From Dehalococcoidia bacterium (GTDB taxonomy: Bacteria > Chloroflexota > Dehalococcoidia > GIF9 > AB-539-J10), in NCBI GenBank assembly GCA_030603265.1, contig JAUVYD010000067.1, forward strand, positions 1 to 7,510: 7,510 nt of DNA, written 5' to 3'. The translations under genes and the position numbers were made by a program. Under the pieces are notes generated by a model that saw only the letters and a program-made list of their open reading frames with translations, did not search any database and was not told where the DNA came from. How positions within the stretch are numbered: the first letter of the stretch is position 1; the number at the start of each line of letters is the position of its first letter. Positions 1 through 5,801 of the stretch are shown piece by piece.

Positions 1-1062
1 GTGATGGACACGGCGCTCAGCCTGCAACTGAAGGCCGCCGCCGCTGTCCTGCAAAAGGGCGTGGATGACCTTACGCTGGCGCTGAGGTCGCGCGCAATTG
101 AGCACAAGCACACCATCATGATGGGGCGGACTCATGGCATACACGCCGAGCCGGTGACCTTCGGACTGAAGTTGGCCCTTTGGACCAAAGAGATGGAGCG
201 CAACTCCGCGCGTCTCAGGCGAGCAACTGAGGCCGTGGCTGTCGGGAAGATATCAGGCGCCGTAGGCACCCACGCAACAGTGCCTCTCGAGGTGGAAGAG
301 AGCGCGTGCCACAGACTCGGGCTTGGAGTGGCCGAGATATCGAGTCAGATTGTTCAGCGTGACCGGCACGCGGAGTTCCTCTGCACGCTCGCCATCATCG
401 CCGGTTCTCTGGAGAAATTCGCAACAGAGGTAAGAGGACTGCAGCGAACCGAGGTTGGCGAAGTGGAGGAGCCTTTCGAGCCCGGGCAGACTGGTTCGTC
501 GGCCATGCCACACAAGAGAAACCCGGAGCTCTGCGAGCGCGTCTGCGGCCTCGCACGCCTTATCCGGGCGAACGCCATGGCGTCGATGGAGAACATCTCA
601 TTGTGGCACGAGAGGGATATCAGCCACTCCTCCGCAGAGCGAATCATCCTGCCCGATTCGTGCCTAGCTCTCGACTATATGCTCGCCATATTCACCTCGG
701 TTGTCGCCGGACTCCGCGTCGACACGGAGCGGATGCGGTCGAATCTCGACATGACCCGCGGCCTGGTGTTCTCACAGAGAGCTCTCATAGCCCTGATAGA
801 CAAGGGGATGAGCCGTCAGGAAGCTTATGAAGTGATTCAGCGAAGCGCCATGCGCGCATGGCAGGATGGACAAGACTTCCGGAAGATTCTGCAGGGGGAC
901 CCCGATGTTGCTGCCATCCTCGACAAGAAGGGCTTCGACAACTTGTTCGACTACTCGTACTACCTGCGAGAGATAGACCGCATTTTCGAGCGTGCCGGAG
1001 TGACCGGCAAGGCCGGGGCGACAGGTGGGGGCACGGAGAAACTCGCGCCGCGGTCATACTGA
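1..1062 (+). CDS. purB: Adenylosuccinate lyase, 3' part (5' end outside window)
   Basis: This enzyme of the fumarase/aspartase superfamily acts twice in purine synthesis: it releases fumarate from SAICAR to give AICAR, and from adenylosuccinate to give AMP. It is a cytosolic homotetramer. The fragment has 353 residues. GRTHGIHAEP (42-51) carries a catalytic histidine, KISGAVGT (83-90) and QRDRHAEF (119-126) are typical of the family, and the signature loop GSSAMPHKRNP (165-175) carries the catalytic serine. WHERDISHSSAER (202-214) lines the active site. The opening GTG is an internal valine: the text V-M-D-T-A-L-S matches the family's S-S-D-V-V-D-T-A-L-S, so roughly 85-95 N-terminal residues lie upstream. 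After the usual end near IFERAG (328-333) there is a Gly-rich tail of about 20 residues. purC follows after 12 bases, which implies one purine operon. The identification is very secure. Confidence 0.97.
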   Translation: MMDTALSLQLKAAAAVLQKGVDDLTLALRSRAIEHKHTIMMGRTHGIHAEPVTFGLKLALWTKEMERNSARLRRATEAVAVGKISGAVGTHATVPLEVEESACHRLGLGVAEISSQIVQRDRHAEFLCTLAIIAGSLEKFATEVRGLQRTEVGEVEEPFEPGQTGSSAMPHKRNPELCERVCGLARLIRANAMASMENISLWHERDISHSSAERIILPDSCLALDYMLAIFTSVVAGLRVDTERMRSNLDMTRGLVFSQRALIALIDKGMSRQEAYEVIQRSAMRAWQDGQDFRKILQGDPDVAAILDKKGFDNLFDYSYYLREIDRIFERAGVTGKAGATGGGTEKLAPRSY

Positions 1063-1068
1063 GGAGAG
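1061..1068 (+). promoter_or_regulatory. Ribosome binding site of purC
   Basis: GAGGAGAG begins inside the purB stop codon and its AGGAG core ends 8 bases before the purC ATG. This fixes the purC start and suggests translational coupling with purB. Confidence 0.8.
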
Positions 1069-1074
1069 AGGGCT

Positions 1075-1971
1075 ATGGATGCTGTGATTGAGACGTCTCT
1101 ACCGCTCGCCCTGTATCAACGTGGCAAGGTCAGGGATGTATACGACGTCGGAAACGAATTGCTCATTGTGTCCACGGACCGAATCTCGGCTTTCGACTTT
1201 GTCCTGCCCTCCGGCGTACCGGAGAAAGGCAGGATACTCAACCAGATGTCGGCCTTCTGGTTCCGAAAGACAGCGGACCTGCTGCCGAACCACCTGGTTG
1301 AATCAATAGAGGACATCGAGGCACTCGAAAGGTTCGGCTCGAGGTTGGGGCTGAAGGACCCTCTTCCGGACTGCCTTGTGGGTCGTTCGATGGTTGCCAG
1401 GAAGGCGAACCGCATCTCGGTTGAGTGCGTCGTGCGTGGCTATCTCTCCGGCTCGGCATGGGCGGAGTACAAAGCTCGCGGAACCGTGAACAGGCAGAAG
1501 ATGCCTGCGGGACTGCGAGAGAGCGAACGATTGCCGGAACCGCTGTTCACACCCACGACAAAGAGCGAGGCGGAACACGACCGGCCGCTGACGCAACAGG
1601 ATGTGGGAGACATGCAGTTGGAGGAGACGATGCCGCTCCTGGAAACGGCGACTCGCGCCATATACGAATACGCCGCGGACTATGCCTGGAGCCGCGGAAT
1701 CATCATTGCTGATACCAAGTTCGAATTCGGATGGATAGACGGACAACTTGTGCTCATCGACGAGGCCCTGACGCCCGACTCCAGTCGCTTCTGGACGGCC
1801 AAAGACTACGTTGTCGGCAAGGCCCAGGCGAGCTATGACAAGCAACCTGTGAGGGACTGGCTGGCTGGCTCAGGATGGAACGGCCAGGCACCCGTCCCGC
1901 CCGTGCCGCCCGAGGTTGTCGAGGCGACCACGAAGCGATACATGACCATCTACCAGTGGCTCGCGGAGTAG
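1075..1971 (+). CDS. purC: Phosphoribosylaminoimidazole-succinocarboxamide (SAICAR) synthase
   Basis: The enzyme joins CAIR and aspartate using ATP to make SAICAR, the substrate of the PurB encoded just upstream. At 298 residues it belongs to the longer, yeast Ade1-like or mycobacterial-like class, not the roughly 240-residue Bacillus/E. coli type. Visible motifs in order are RGKVRDVYD (16-24) in the ATP-binding N-terminal lobe, STDRISAFD (33-41), the first family signature around VECVVRGYLSGS (116-127), EAEHDRPLT (165-173), the second signature IIIADTKFEFG (209-219), and LIDEALTPDSSRFW (227-240) with acidic metal and nucleotide contacts. DKQPVRDWL (255-263) precedes the C-terminal helix. The ATG start is set by the purine-rich ribosome site overlapping the purB stop. 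No further purine gene follows on this strand, so purC closes this operon segment. The reading is complete and intact. Confidence 0.97.
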   Translation: MDAVIETSLPLALYQRGKVRDVYDVGNELLIVSTDRISAFDFVLPSGVPEKGRILNQMSAFWFRKTADLLPNHLVESIEDIEALERFGSRLGLKDPLPDCLVGRSMVARKANRISVECVVRGYLSGSAWAEYKARGTVNRQKMPAGLRESERLPEPLFTPTTKSEAEHDRPLTQQDVGDMQLEETMPLLETATRAIYEYAADYAWSRGIIIADTKFEFGWIDGQLVLIDEALTPDSSRFWTAKDYVVGKAQASYDKQPVRDWLAGSGWNGQAPVPPVPPEVVEATTKRYMTIYQWLAE

Positions 1972-2007
1972 GCGCAGTCGGCACGCAGCACCTTCGTCAC
2001 TGTCAGC

Positions 2008-2035
2008 AGGGCTTAGTACGAGGCGTACCAGCCCT
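2008..2035. terminator. Stem-loop at the convergent purC/aldolase junction
   Basis: An outer 6-bp stem AGGGCT/AGCCCT (2008-2013 with 2030-2035) encloses an inner 5-bp stem GTACG/CGTAC (2016-2020 with 2024-2028) with a 3-base loop. The internal mismatch is TA against C. The structure covers the last codons and the TAA stop of the aldolase gene and lies 37 bases past the purC stop, so it can form in transcripts from either strand. Neither side has a T-tract, so it is not a classical intrinsic terminator. It may act as an RNA 3'-end stabiliser or a weak bidirectional terminator. Confidence 0.4.
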
Positions 2036-2987
2036 CCACAACTGACGGCGCCGCTGTCTTCTTGTACCACGGAGTCCCATAGGCGTTCGCCAGCGCCGAG
2101 ATGAGGCGCAATCGCTCGACAACCGTTGTGCTGAAGAACTCAATTCGCTCTGCACGTGTCTTCATCGTGGTTGCCTCCTGCCACAAGGCGCGGCCTGCGA
2201 GGAACCCCGATGCACCCGCCTTGCAGGCAATCTCGACCTCTCGCTGAAACCACGGGAAATCGACCCCCGCGCTAAGAATAATCCATGGGGCCTGGCTCGC
2301 TTCGTCCAGTCGCTTGCAGAACTCGAGCATCTTGCTCTCGTCCTTCTCGACCTTCACGTCAGCGGGGAACTCCGCCTTGAGCACGTCTATGCCGAGGGGA
2401 CTGATATCTCTTGCAGTTTGGATGACAATGTCTGGCTTGATGGCCGCGTAGCCTCCTGTTGCCGCCTCATCGCCAAGAGGGTAGCCCACTGGCTCCACGA
2501 CGAAAGCAAGGTCTTGTGCGGCACAATCAGCGGCGAGCTTGCGGACGAGGTCGAGTTGCCTCGGTGCAACCTCCACTCCGGGCCGGTAGTAGAGAAGCAG
2601 TTTTGCGCCATCGGCCCCCATGCGCCGGATCTTGGCAGCGCCCCAGTCAGGAAGTTCCCGGCTGATACGGCCCTCAGCATCACCACCATAGCCAGTCTCT
2701 TCAAGCGACACAACCAGCCCTGAGTTGCCAGCCAGCAATCCCGAAGCAATGGATTGCGCCGCTCCGAACAGTGGGTCGAGCAAGATAGCACTGCTCTCAG
2801 ACGACAACGCGCGACACACGTCGAGTTTGAAGTCCACCATGTCCTGGTAGGTCGGTTCTTTGTCCAGAACGCCTTTCAGCATTTTTTGCAGCGAGCCACG
2901 GTGGTCCAGGGCGCACATGCAGAGACGCCCTCGTTCATCCGCCATGCGCTGCAATGCGCGATACTTGCCTACCGATATTGTCTTCAC
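2013..2987 (-). CDS. LacD-type class I ketose-1,6-bisphosphate aldolase
   Basis: This 324-residue protein matches the DeoC/LacD superfamily over its whole length and has the usual length of tagatose-1,6-bisphosphate aldolase LacD (about 325). Such enzymes cleave tagatose- or fructose-1,6-bisphosphate to DHAP and glyceraldehyde-3-phosphate through a lysine Schiff base. Visible landmarks are ALDHRGSLQKML (26-37), ILLDPLFG (68-75), VSLEETGY (93-100), KLLLYYRPG (129-137), IDVLKAEFP (200-208) with K204 in the place of the LacD Schiff-base lysine, LSAGVD (238-243) and FLAGRALWQEA (262-272), likely a phosphate-binding segment. The start is GTG, supported by GAGGTGA just upstream. The gene lies 4 bases after pfkA, which argues for sugar bisphosphate cleavage coupled to that kinase. 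LacD relatives also include YihT-like sulfofructose-1-phosphate aldolases, so the substrate is inferred and I give no gene symbol. The fold and chemistry are well supported. Confidence 0.88.
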   Translation of the reverse strand: MKTISVGKYRALQRMADERGRLCMCALDHRGSLQKMLKGVLDKEPTYQDMVDFKLDVCRALSSESSAILLDPLFGAAQSIASGLLAGNSGLVVSLEETGYGGDAEGRISRELPDWGAAKIRRMGADGAKLLLYYRPGVEVAPRQLDLVRKLAADCAAQDLAFVVEPVGYPLGDEAATGGYAAIKPDIVIQTARDISPLGIDVLKAEFPADVKVEKDESKMLEFCKRLDEASQAPWIILSAGVDFPWFQREVEIACKAGASGFLAGRALWQEATTMKTRAERIEFFSTTVVERLRLISALANAYGTPWYKKTAAPSVVEGWYASY

Positions 2988-2991
2988 TCAT

Positions 2992-2998
2992 TCACCTC
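2992..2998 (-). promoter_or_regulatory. Ribosome binding site of the aldolase gene
   Basis: On the minus strand GAGGTGA, whose TGA is the pfkA stop, lies with its GAGG core 7 bases before the GTG start at 2987. It decides in favour of GTG over the out-of-frame ATG at 2991-2989 and suggests that translation of the two genes is coupled. Confidence 0.75.
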
Positions 2999-3960
2999 GC
3001 CAGCGTTTTCATCAGCCGAAACATGTCCATGTCGAGTTTCTTGTGTTGTGACCAGGTGAGTTCGAAGGGCGTCTCAACCACATCCCCCCCCAACTCGCCC
3101 ACCATCACTCCGGTTCGGCCCTCAACCAGGGCGCGTACTGCTCCCGAACCAAGCTTGCTCGCAAGCAATCTGTCACGCGCTGTCGGTGCGCCACCCCGCT
3201 GGACATGCCCGATGACGCACACCCGGTAGTCCATTTTCAGCTCTGTCCCGACGCGCTCCGCGATCTCGAACGCCCTGCCTGCGTCATCCCCCTCCGCAAC
3301 CACAACGATACTCGCCCGTTTGCCTGCCTCGAACTGGGTCCGAATACTGGCGCAGAGTTCGTCCAAGTCGGTTCGCACCTCAGGCACCAGAACCTCCTCC
3401 GCACCACCGGCCAGGCCCACGTCCAGCGCGATGAAGCCGCGAGTCCGGCCCATCACTTCGACGAAGAACAGCCGCTGGTGGGCCTCGGCAGTGTCCCTGA
3501 TACGGTCGATGGCATCAAGCCCGGTGTTGACCGCGGTGTCGAATCCGATGGTGAAGTCCGTTCCGTATACATCGTTGTCGATTGTTCCGGGAATGCCGAC
3601 TACATGCACGTGTGTCAGCTCGGCCAGGGCCTGGGCCCCTCGAAAAGTGCCGTCGCCGCCAATCGCCACGAGGCCATCAAGCGAGGCTTCTTCAAGGCTG
3701 TTGGCTCCCCGGCGTAGCCCTTCGGGGGTCTTCATCTCCTCGCATCGCGCAGTCCCGAGGAGGGTGCCTCCGCGATGCAACACGTTGGCGACTGAGCGGG
3801 GGCCAAGAGATACGAACTCGCGCTCAAGCAGACCGGCGTATCCGCGCCTTATGCCTATGACTTCGAGACCGGAGGCCGAGCCGCAGCGAACCACTGCCCT
3901 GACCGCCGCATTCATGCCGGGGGCATCTCCACCACTAGTCAGTACGGCTATGCGTTTCAT
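2992..3960 (-). CDS. pfkA: ATP-dependent 6-phosphofructokinase
   Basis: This glycolytic enzyme phosphorylates fructose-6-phosphate to fructose-1,6-bisphosphate. The 322 residues match bacterial PfkA length (about 320). Motifs are VLTSGGDAPGMNA (6-18) for nucleotide binding, RGGTLLGTAR (63-72), AIGGDGTFRGA (99-109), PGTIDNDVYGTDFTIGFDTA (124-143) with D128 as the likely catalytic base, VEVMGRTRGFIAL (167-179) for the sugar phosphate, and GHVQRGG (251-257). Glycine follows the aspartate in GGDG (104) and precedes TIDND (125). Pyrophosphate-dependent relatives usually have Asp and Lys there, so ATP is predicted. I chose ATG at 3960 over the in-frame GTG at 3981 because GAGGTGA lies 8 bases before it and the family begins M-K-R-I-A-V-L-T-S-G-G. 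The gene stands 116 bases downstream of hisB and 4 bases upstream of a LacD-type aldolase. Confidence 0.96.
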   Translation of the reverse strand: MKRIAVLTSGGDAPGMNAAVRAVVRCGSASGLEVIGIRRGYAGLLEREFVSLGPRSVANVLHRGGTLLGTARCEEMKTPEGLRRGANSLEEASLDGLVAIGGDGTFRGAQALAELTHVHVVGIPGTIDNDVYGTDFTIGFDTAVNTGLDAIDRIRDTAEAHQRLFFVEVMGRTRGFIALDVGLAGGAEEVLVPEVRTDLDELCASIRTQFEAGKRASIVVVAEGDDAGRAFEIAERVGTELKMDYRVCVIGHVQRGGAPTARDRLLASKLGSGAVRALVEGRTGVMVGELGGDVVETPFELTWSQHKKLDMDMFRLMKTLAR

Positions 3961-3968
3961 GGCACTCG

Positions 3969-3975
3969 TCACCTC
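3969..3975 (-). promoter_or_regulatory. Ribosome binding site that sets the pfkA start
   Basis: GAGGTGA on the minus strand, 8 bases before ATG 3960. An upstream in-frame GTG would add seven residues but would place this site inside the coding sequence, so the ATG is preferred. Confidence 0.8.
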
Positions 3976-4007
3976 TAGCACAGACTAACACACCACAACG
4001 ATAGAGT

Positions 4008-4025
4008 AGGAGGGAAGGGAAGGAG
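4008..4025 (+). repeat. 18-base homopurine run
   Basis: All 18 bases on the plus strand are A or G, and purine-rich sequence with isolated C continues to about 4038. In the his-pfkA transcript this is a C/U-rich, G-poor stretch directly downstream of the hisB stem-loop. Such composition is compatible with a Rho loading site, but composition alone does not prove it. Confidence 0.6.
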
Positions 4026-4047
4026 CGAGCGAGGAAGACCAGGCACG

Positions 4048-4068
4048 CTCGGCCGCGCTGCGGCCAAG
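4048..4068 (-). terminator. GC-rich stem-loop after hisB
   Basis: In the transcript, a 9-bp stem (CUUGGCCGC paired with GCGGCCGAG, one U-G wobble) closes on a 3-base AGC loop. It starts 8 bases after the hisB stop codon. No U-tract follows directly, so it may be a partial terminator, an attenuator-like pause or an RNA-processing and stability element separating his expression from pfkA expression. Confidence 0.45.
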
Positions 4069-4076
4069 AAGCGCGT

Positions 4077-4667
4077 TCAGCGCTCCAGTACGCCTTTCGT
4101 GCTCGGCACTTCTCCCCTGCGCCTCACGTCCAGCTGACACGCTTCATCAAGCGCGCGCGCAAGCGCCTTGAAGAGCGATTCGGCCTTGTGGTGATCGTTG
4201 ACTCCGCAGTCGACTCTCGCATGCAGAGACACCCTCGCCTCCACAGCAAAGGTCGTGAGGAAGTGGCGCACCAAGTCGCTTTCGAGGTCGCCGATTGCGG
4301 CCGTGGAGAAGGGCGCCACAACCACCGCTCCTCCCCTGCCGCTCACATCGAGAGCAACCATAGACAGCGCCTCATCCATGGGCACGAGTGCATGAGACAT
4401 GCGCACGATGCCTTTCTTGTCGCCGAGCGCCTCGTTCAGCGCCCTGCCCAGGCATATCGCGACGTCCTCCACGGTGTGATGCTGATCATCGCCACGCGCT
4501 GTAACCTTCAAGTCGAACATGCCGTGGCGTGCGAGCTGAGTCAGCAGGTGGTCGAACATGCGAACACCGCTGGCTATCTCCGACACACCGGTGCCATCGA
4601 TGTCCAATTCGATGCGCACAGCCGTCTCGGACGTCTCGCGAACCACATTCGCCGTCCTATGCTTCAT
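4077..4667 (-). CDS. hisB: Imidazoleglycerol-phosphate dehydratase
   Basis: The enzyme removes water from imidazole-glycerol phosphate to give imidazole-acetol phosphate, the substrate of HisC. It forms a manganese-dependent 24-mer. The 196 residues correspond to the monofunctional dehydratase; the phosphatase domain of the E. coli fusion is absent. Metal-binding motifs are FDHLLTQLARHG (38-49), DDQHHTVEDVAI (60-71) and NDHHKAESLFKAL (157-169). The C-terminal PSTKG (188-192) is also conserved. ATG 4667 was chosen because GAGGAGGT stands 5 bases upstream and the family begins here with R-x-A-x-V-x-R-x-T-x-E-T; a longer reading to 4724 would enter hisC deeply. The first 11 bases overlap the end of hisC, which indicates coupled translation. 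No hisH, hisA or hisF follows; the next gene is pfkA. Confidence 0.96.
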   Translation of the reverse strand: MKHRTANVVRETSETAVRIELDIDGTGVSEIASGVRMFDHLLTQLARHGMFDLKVTARGDDQHHTVEDVAICLGRALNEALGDKKGIVRMSHALVPMDEALSMVALDVSGRGGAVVVAPFSTAAIGDLESDLVRHFLTTFAVEARVSLHARVDCGVNDHHKAESLFKALARALDEACQLDVRRRGEVPSTKGVLER

Positions 4668-5769
4668 TCCGCACCTCCTCAAGAGCAGCCAGAAGAGCAT
4701 CCATGTCCTCCGGCAGTCCTGCACTAATCCGCAGACAGTCCCTGAGTCCCGGAGACTCGTAGAACCTCACGAGTATTCCCCTCTTTCGAAGGCCGTCTCT
4801 CAGACGCTTCGCCGCCGTGGTGCTGCCGGCGCCGTCCTTCTCAGCAACGCGGCAGAGCAGGAAATTGGCCTGCGACGGAAATGGTTTCATCCAGGATAGC
4901 TGCGAGAGCCGCGCGAACAGCCTATCCCTCTCCCGCTTCAACTTGTCCACGTTACCGCGCAGGTACTCGACATCCTGAAGCGACGCGATGGCCGCTGCTT
5001 CACCGGCGACATTCACATTGTAGGGTTGCTTTATCTTCAAGAGATACGCAGCGATTCTCTCGTGACACAGGGCATACCCTACCCGCAGGCCCGCGAGGCC
5101 GGCCCACTTGCTGAATGTTCGCAACACTATGAGATTGGGGTTGTCAGGCACGAGGTCAGCGACGGAACACTCACCGAACTCGTAATATGCCTCATCAACC
5201 ACCACAACATGGCCCGCTCTCAGCAGTTCGAGCACCTCATCTTTAGTGACGATCCCGCCCGTGGGATTGTTGGGCGAAGCGATGAAAATCACCCGCGTCT
5301 TCTCGGTCACTGCAAAACGGAGCCCGTCGATGTCCAGCTCGAAGTCCGCCACGCGGGGCACGTCAACAAGAGTTCCTCCACAGACGCTAACCGTGAACGG
5401 GTACATGCCGAATGTGGGTGGACAGTTGAGCACCTCCTCGCCCGGCCGCACAAATAGCCTGAGCACGAGGTCTATGAGGTCGTCGCTTCCGTTCCCGCAG
5501 ACTATGCAGTCCTCGGGAAAACCGGTGTAGCCGGATAGCGCCTGTCTCAGGTTCCTCTGAAGGGGGTCCGGATAGATGTGATAGTACGGGAAGCGAGCCA
5601 GGACTTCGCGTGCCCGGGGAGAACTCAGATACGGGTTCTCATTCCCGTCCAGCTTTATGATGCGCCTGCCCAGCTCCCTTTCGAGCACGTCAATCGGCTC
5701 GACGGGGTCATAGCCCCGCATCGCAGCAAGGCCGGGCCGCATCAGTTTCTCAACGCCGTCAATATCCAA
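4657..5769 (-). CDS. hisC: Histidinol-phosphate aminotransferase
   Basis: This PLP enzyme of fold type I, aminotransferase class II group, transfers an amino group from glutamate to imidazole-acetol phosphate, giving histidinol phosphate. The protein has 370 residues, a usual length. Motifs are LDGNENPY (40-47), YPDP (66-69), GNGSDDLIDL (92-101), SPNNPTGG (165-172) with the PLP-contacting Asn, VDEAYYEF (191-198) with the PLP-pyridine Asp at 192, and the Schiff-base lysine in TFSKWAGLAGLRVGYA (218-233, K221). The substrate-carboxylate Arg is in LRISAG (346-351, R347). The start is TTG: a stop codon lies two codons upstream, and GAGGTG stands 6 bases before it. Its place between hisD and hisB supports HisC over other aminotransferases of this family, although activity on aromatic keto acids is possible. 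Confidence 0.95.
   Translation of the reverse strand: MDIDGVEKLMRPGLAAMRGYDPVEPIDVLERELGRRIIKLDGNENPYLSSPRAREVLARFPYYHIYPDPLQRNLRQALSGYTGFPEDCIVCGNGSDDLIDLVLRLFVRPGEEVLNCPPTFGMYPFTVSVCGGTLVDVPRVADFELDIDGLRFAVTEKTRVIFIASPNNPTGGIVTKDEVLELLRAGHVVVVDEAYYEFGECSVADLVPDNPNLIVLRTFSKWAGLAGLRVGYALCHERIAAYLLKIKQPYNVNVAGEAAAIASLQDVEYLRGNVDKLKRERDRLFARLSQLSWMKPFPSQANFLLCRVAEKDGAGSTTAAKRLRDGLRKRGILVRFYESPGLRDCLRISAGLPEDMDALLAALEEVRNEA
4673..4680 (-). promoter_or_regulatory. Ribosome binding site of hisB
   Basis: GAGGAGGT on the minus strand, 5 bases before ATG 4667, inside the last codons of hisC. It is nearly a perfect match to the anti-Shine-Dalgarno sequence and rules out the longer upstream reading of hisB. 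Confidence 0.8.
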
Positions 5770-5775
5770 GAGCTA

Positions 5776-5781
5776 CACCTC
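5776..5781 (-). promoter_or_regulatory. Ribosome binding site supporting a TTG start for hisC
   Basis: GAGGTG on the minus strand, 6 bases before TTG 5769, in the 32-base hisD-hisC gap. The next in-frame candidate, ATG at codon 10, has no comparable site at the right distance. Confidence 0.7.
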
Positions 5782-5801
5782 GCTTGGCCGGCCGAGCGCG
5801 T

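Larger units (their letters stand above)
3961..4076 (-). other. hisB-pfkA intergenic region
   Basis: This 116-base gap is the longest in the window and contrasts with overlaps or 4-32 base gaps elsewhere in the minus-strand string. Read in the direction of transcription it holds a GC-rich stem-loop right after hisB, then a pyrimidine-rich, G-poor stretch, then an A/T-richer segment, and finally the pfkA ribosome site. The arrangement could reduce read-through from the his genes or hold a separate pfkA promoter. A weak TTGTGG/TAGAGG pair with a 15-base spacer is visible but is too poor to call as a promoter. Confidence 0.5.

Noticed and set aside
1..3. GTG at position 1 as the purB start
   Set aside because: Family alignment shows this codon is an internal valine after the S-S-D motif; the gene continues upstream of the window.
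1303..1845. 180-codon minus-strand frame opposite purC
   Set aside because: It is a shadow of purC with no recognisable motifs and no context as a gene.
3961..3981. GTG start seven codons upstream of the pfkA ATG
   Set aside because: The Shine-Dalgarno sequence lies inside this extension and the family begins at the downstream ATG.
3205..3988. Long plus-strand open frames opposite pfkA (170 and 222 codons)
   Set aside because: They lie entirely antisense to a clearly recognisable PfkA, show no family motifs, and are rich in Arg, Ser and Pro, as expected for shadow frames in GC-rich DNA.
3975..4000. Possible pfkA promoter (TTGTGG...TAGAGG)
   Set aside because: The -10 match is poor and the 15-base spacing is short, so it is not called as a feature.
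4668..4724. 19-codon N-terminal extension of hisB
   Set aside because: The extension is hydrophobic/Cys-Arg text unlike the family and overlaps hisC coding; a strong ribosome site points to ATG 4667.
4188..4727. 179-codon plus-strand frame opposite hisB
   Set aside because: It is antisense to the conserved hisB motifs, and its His-rich composition comes from the reverse complement of the real gene.
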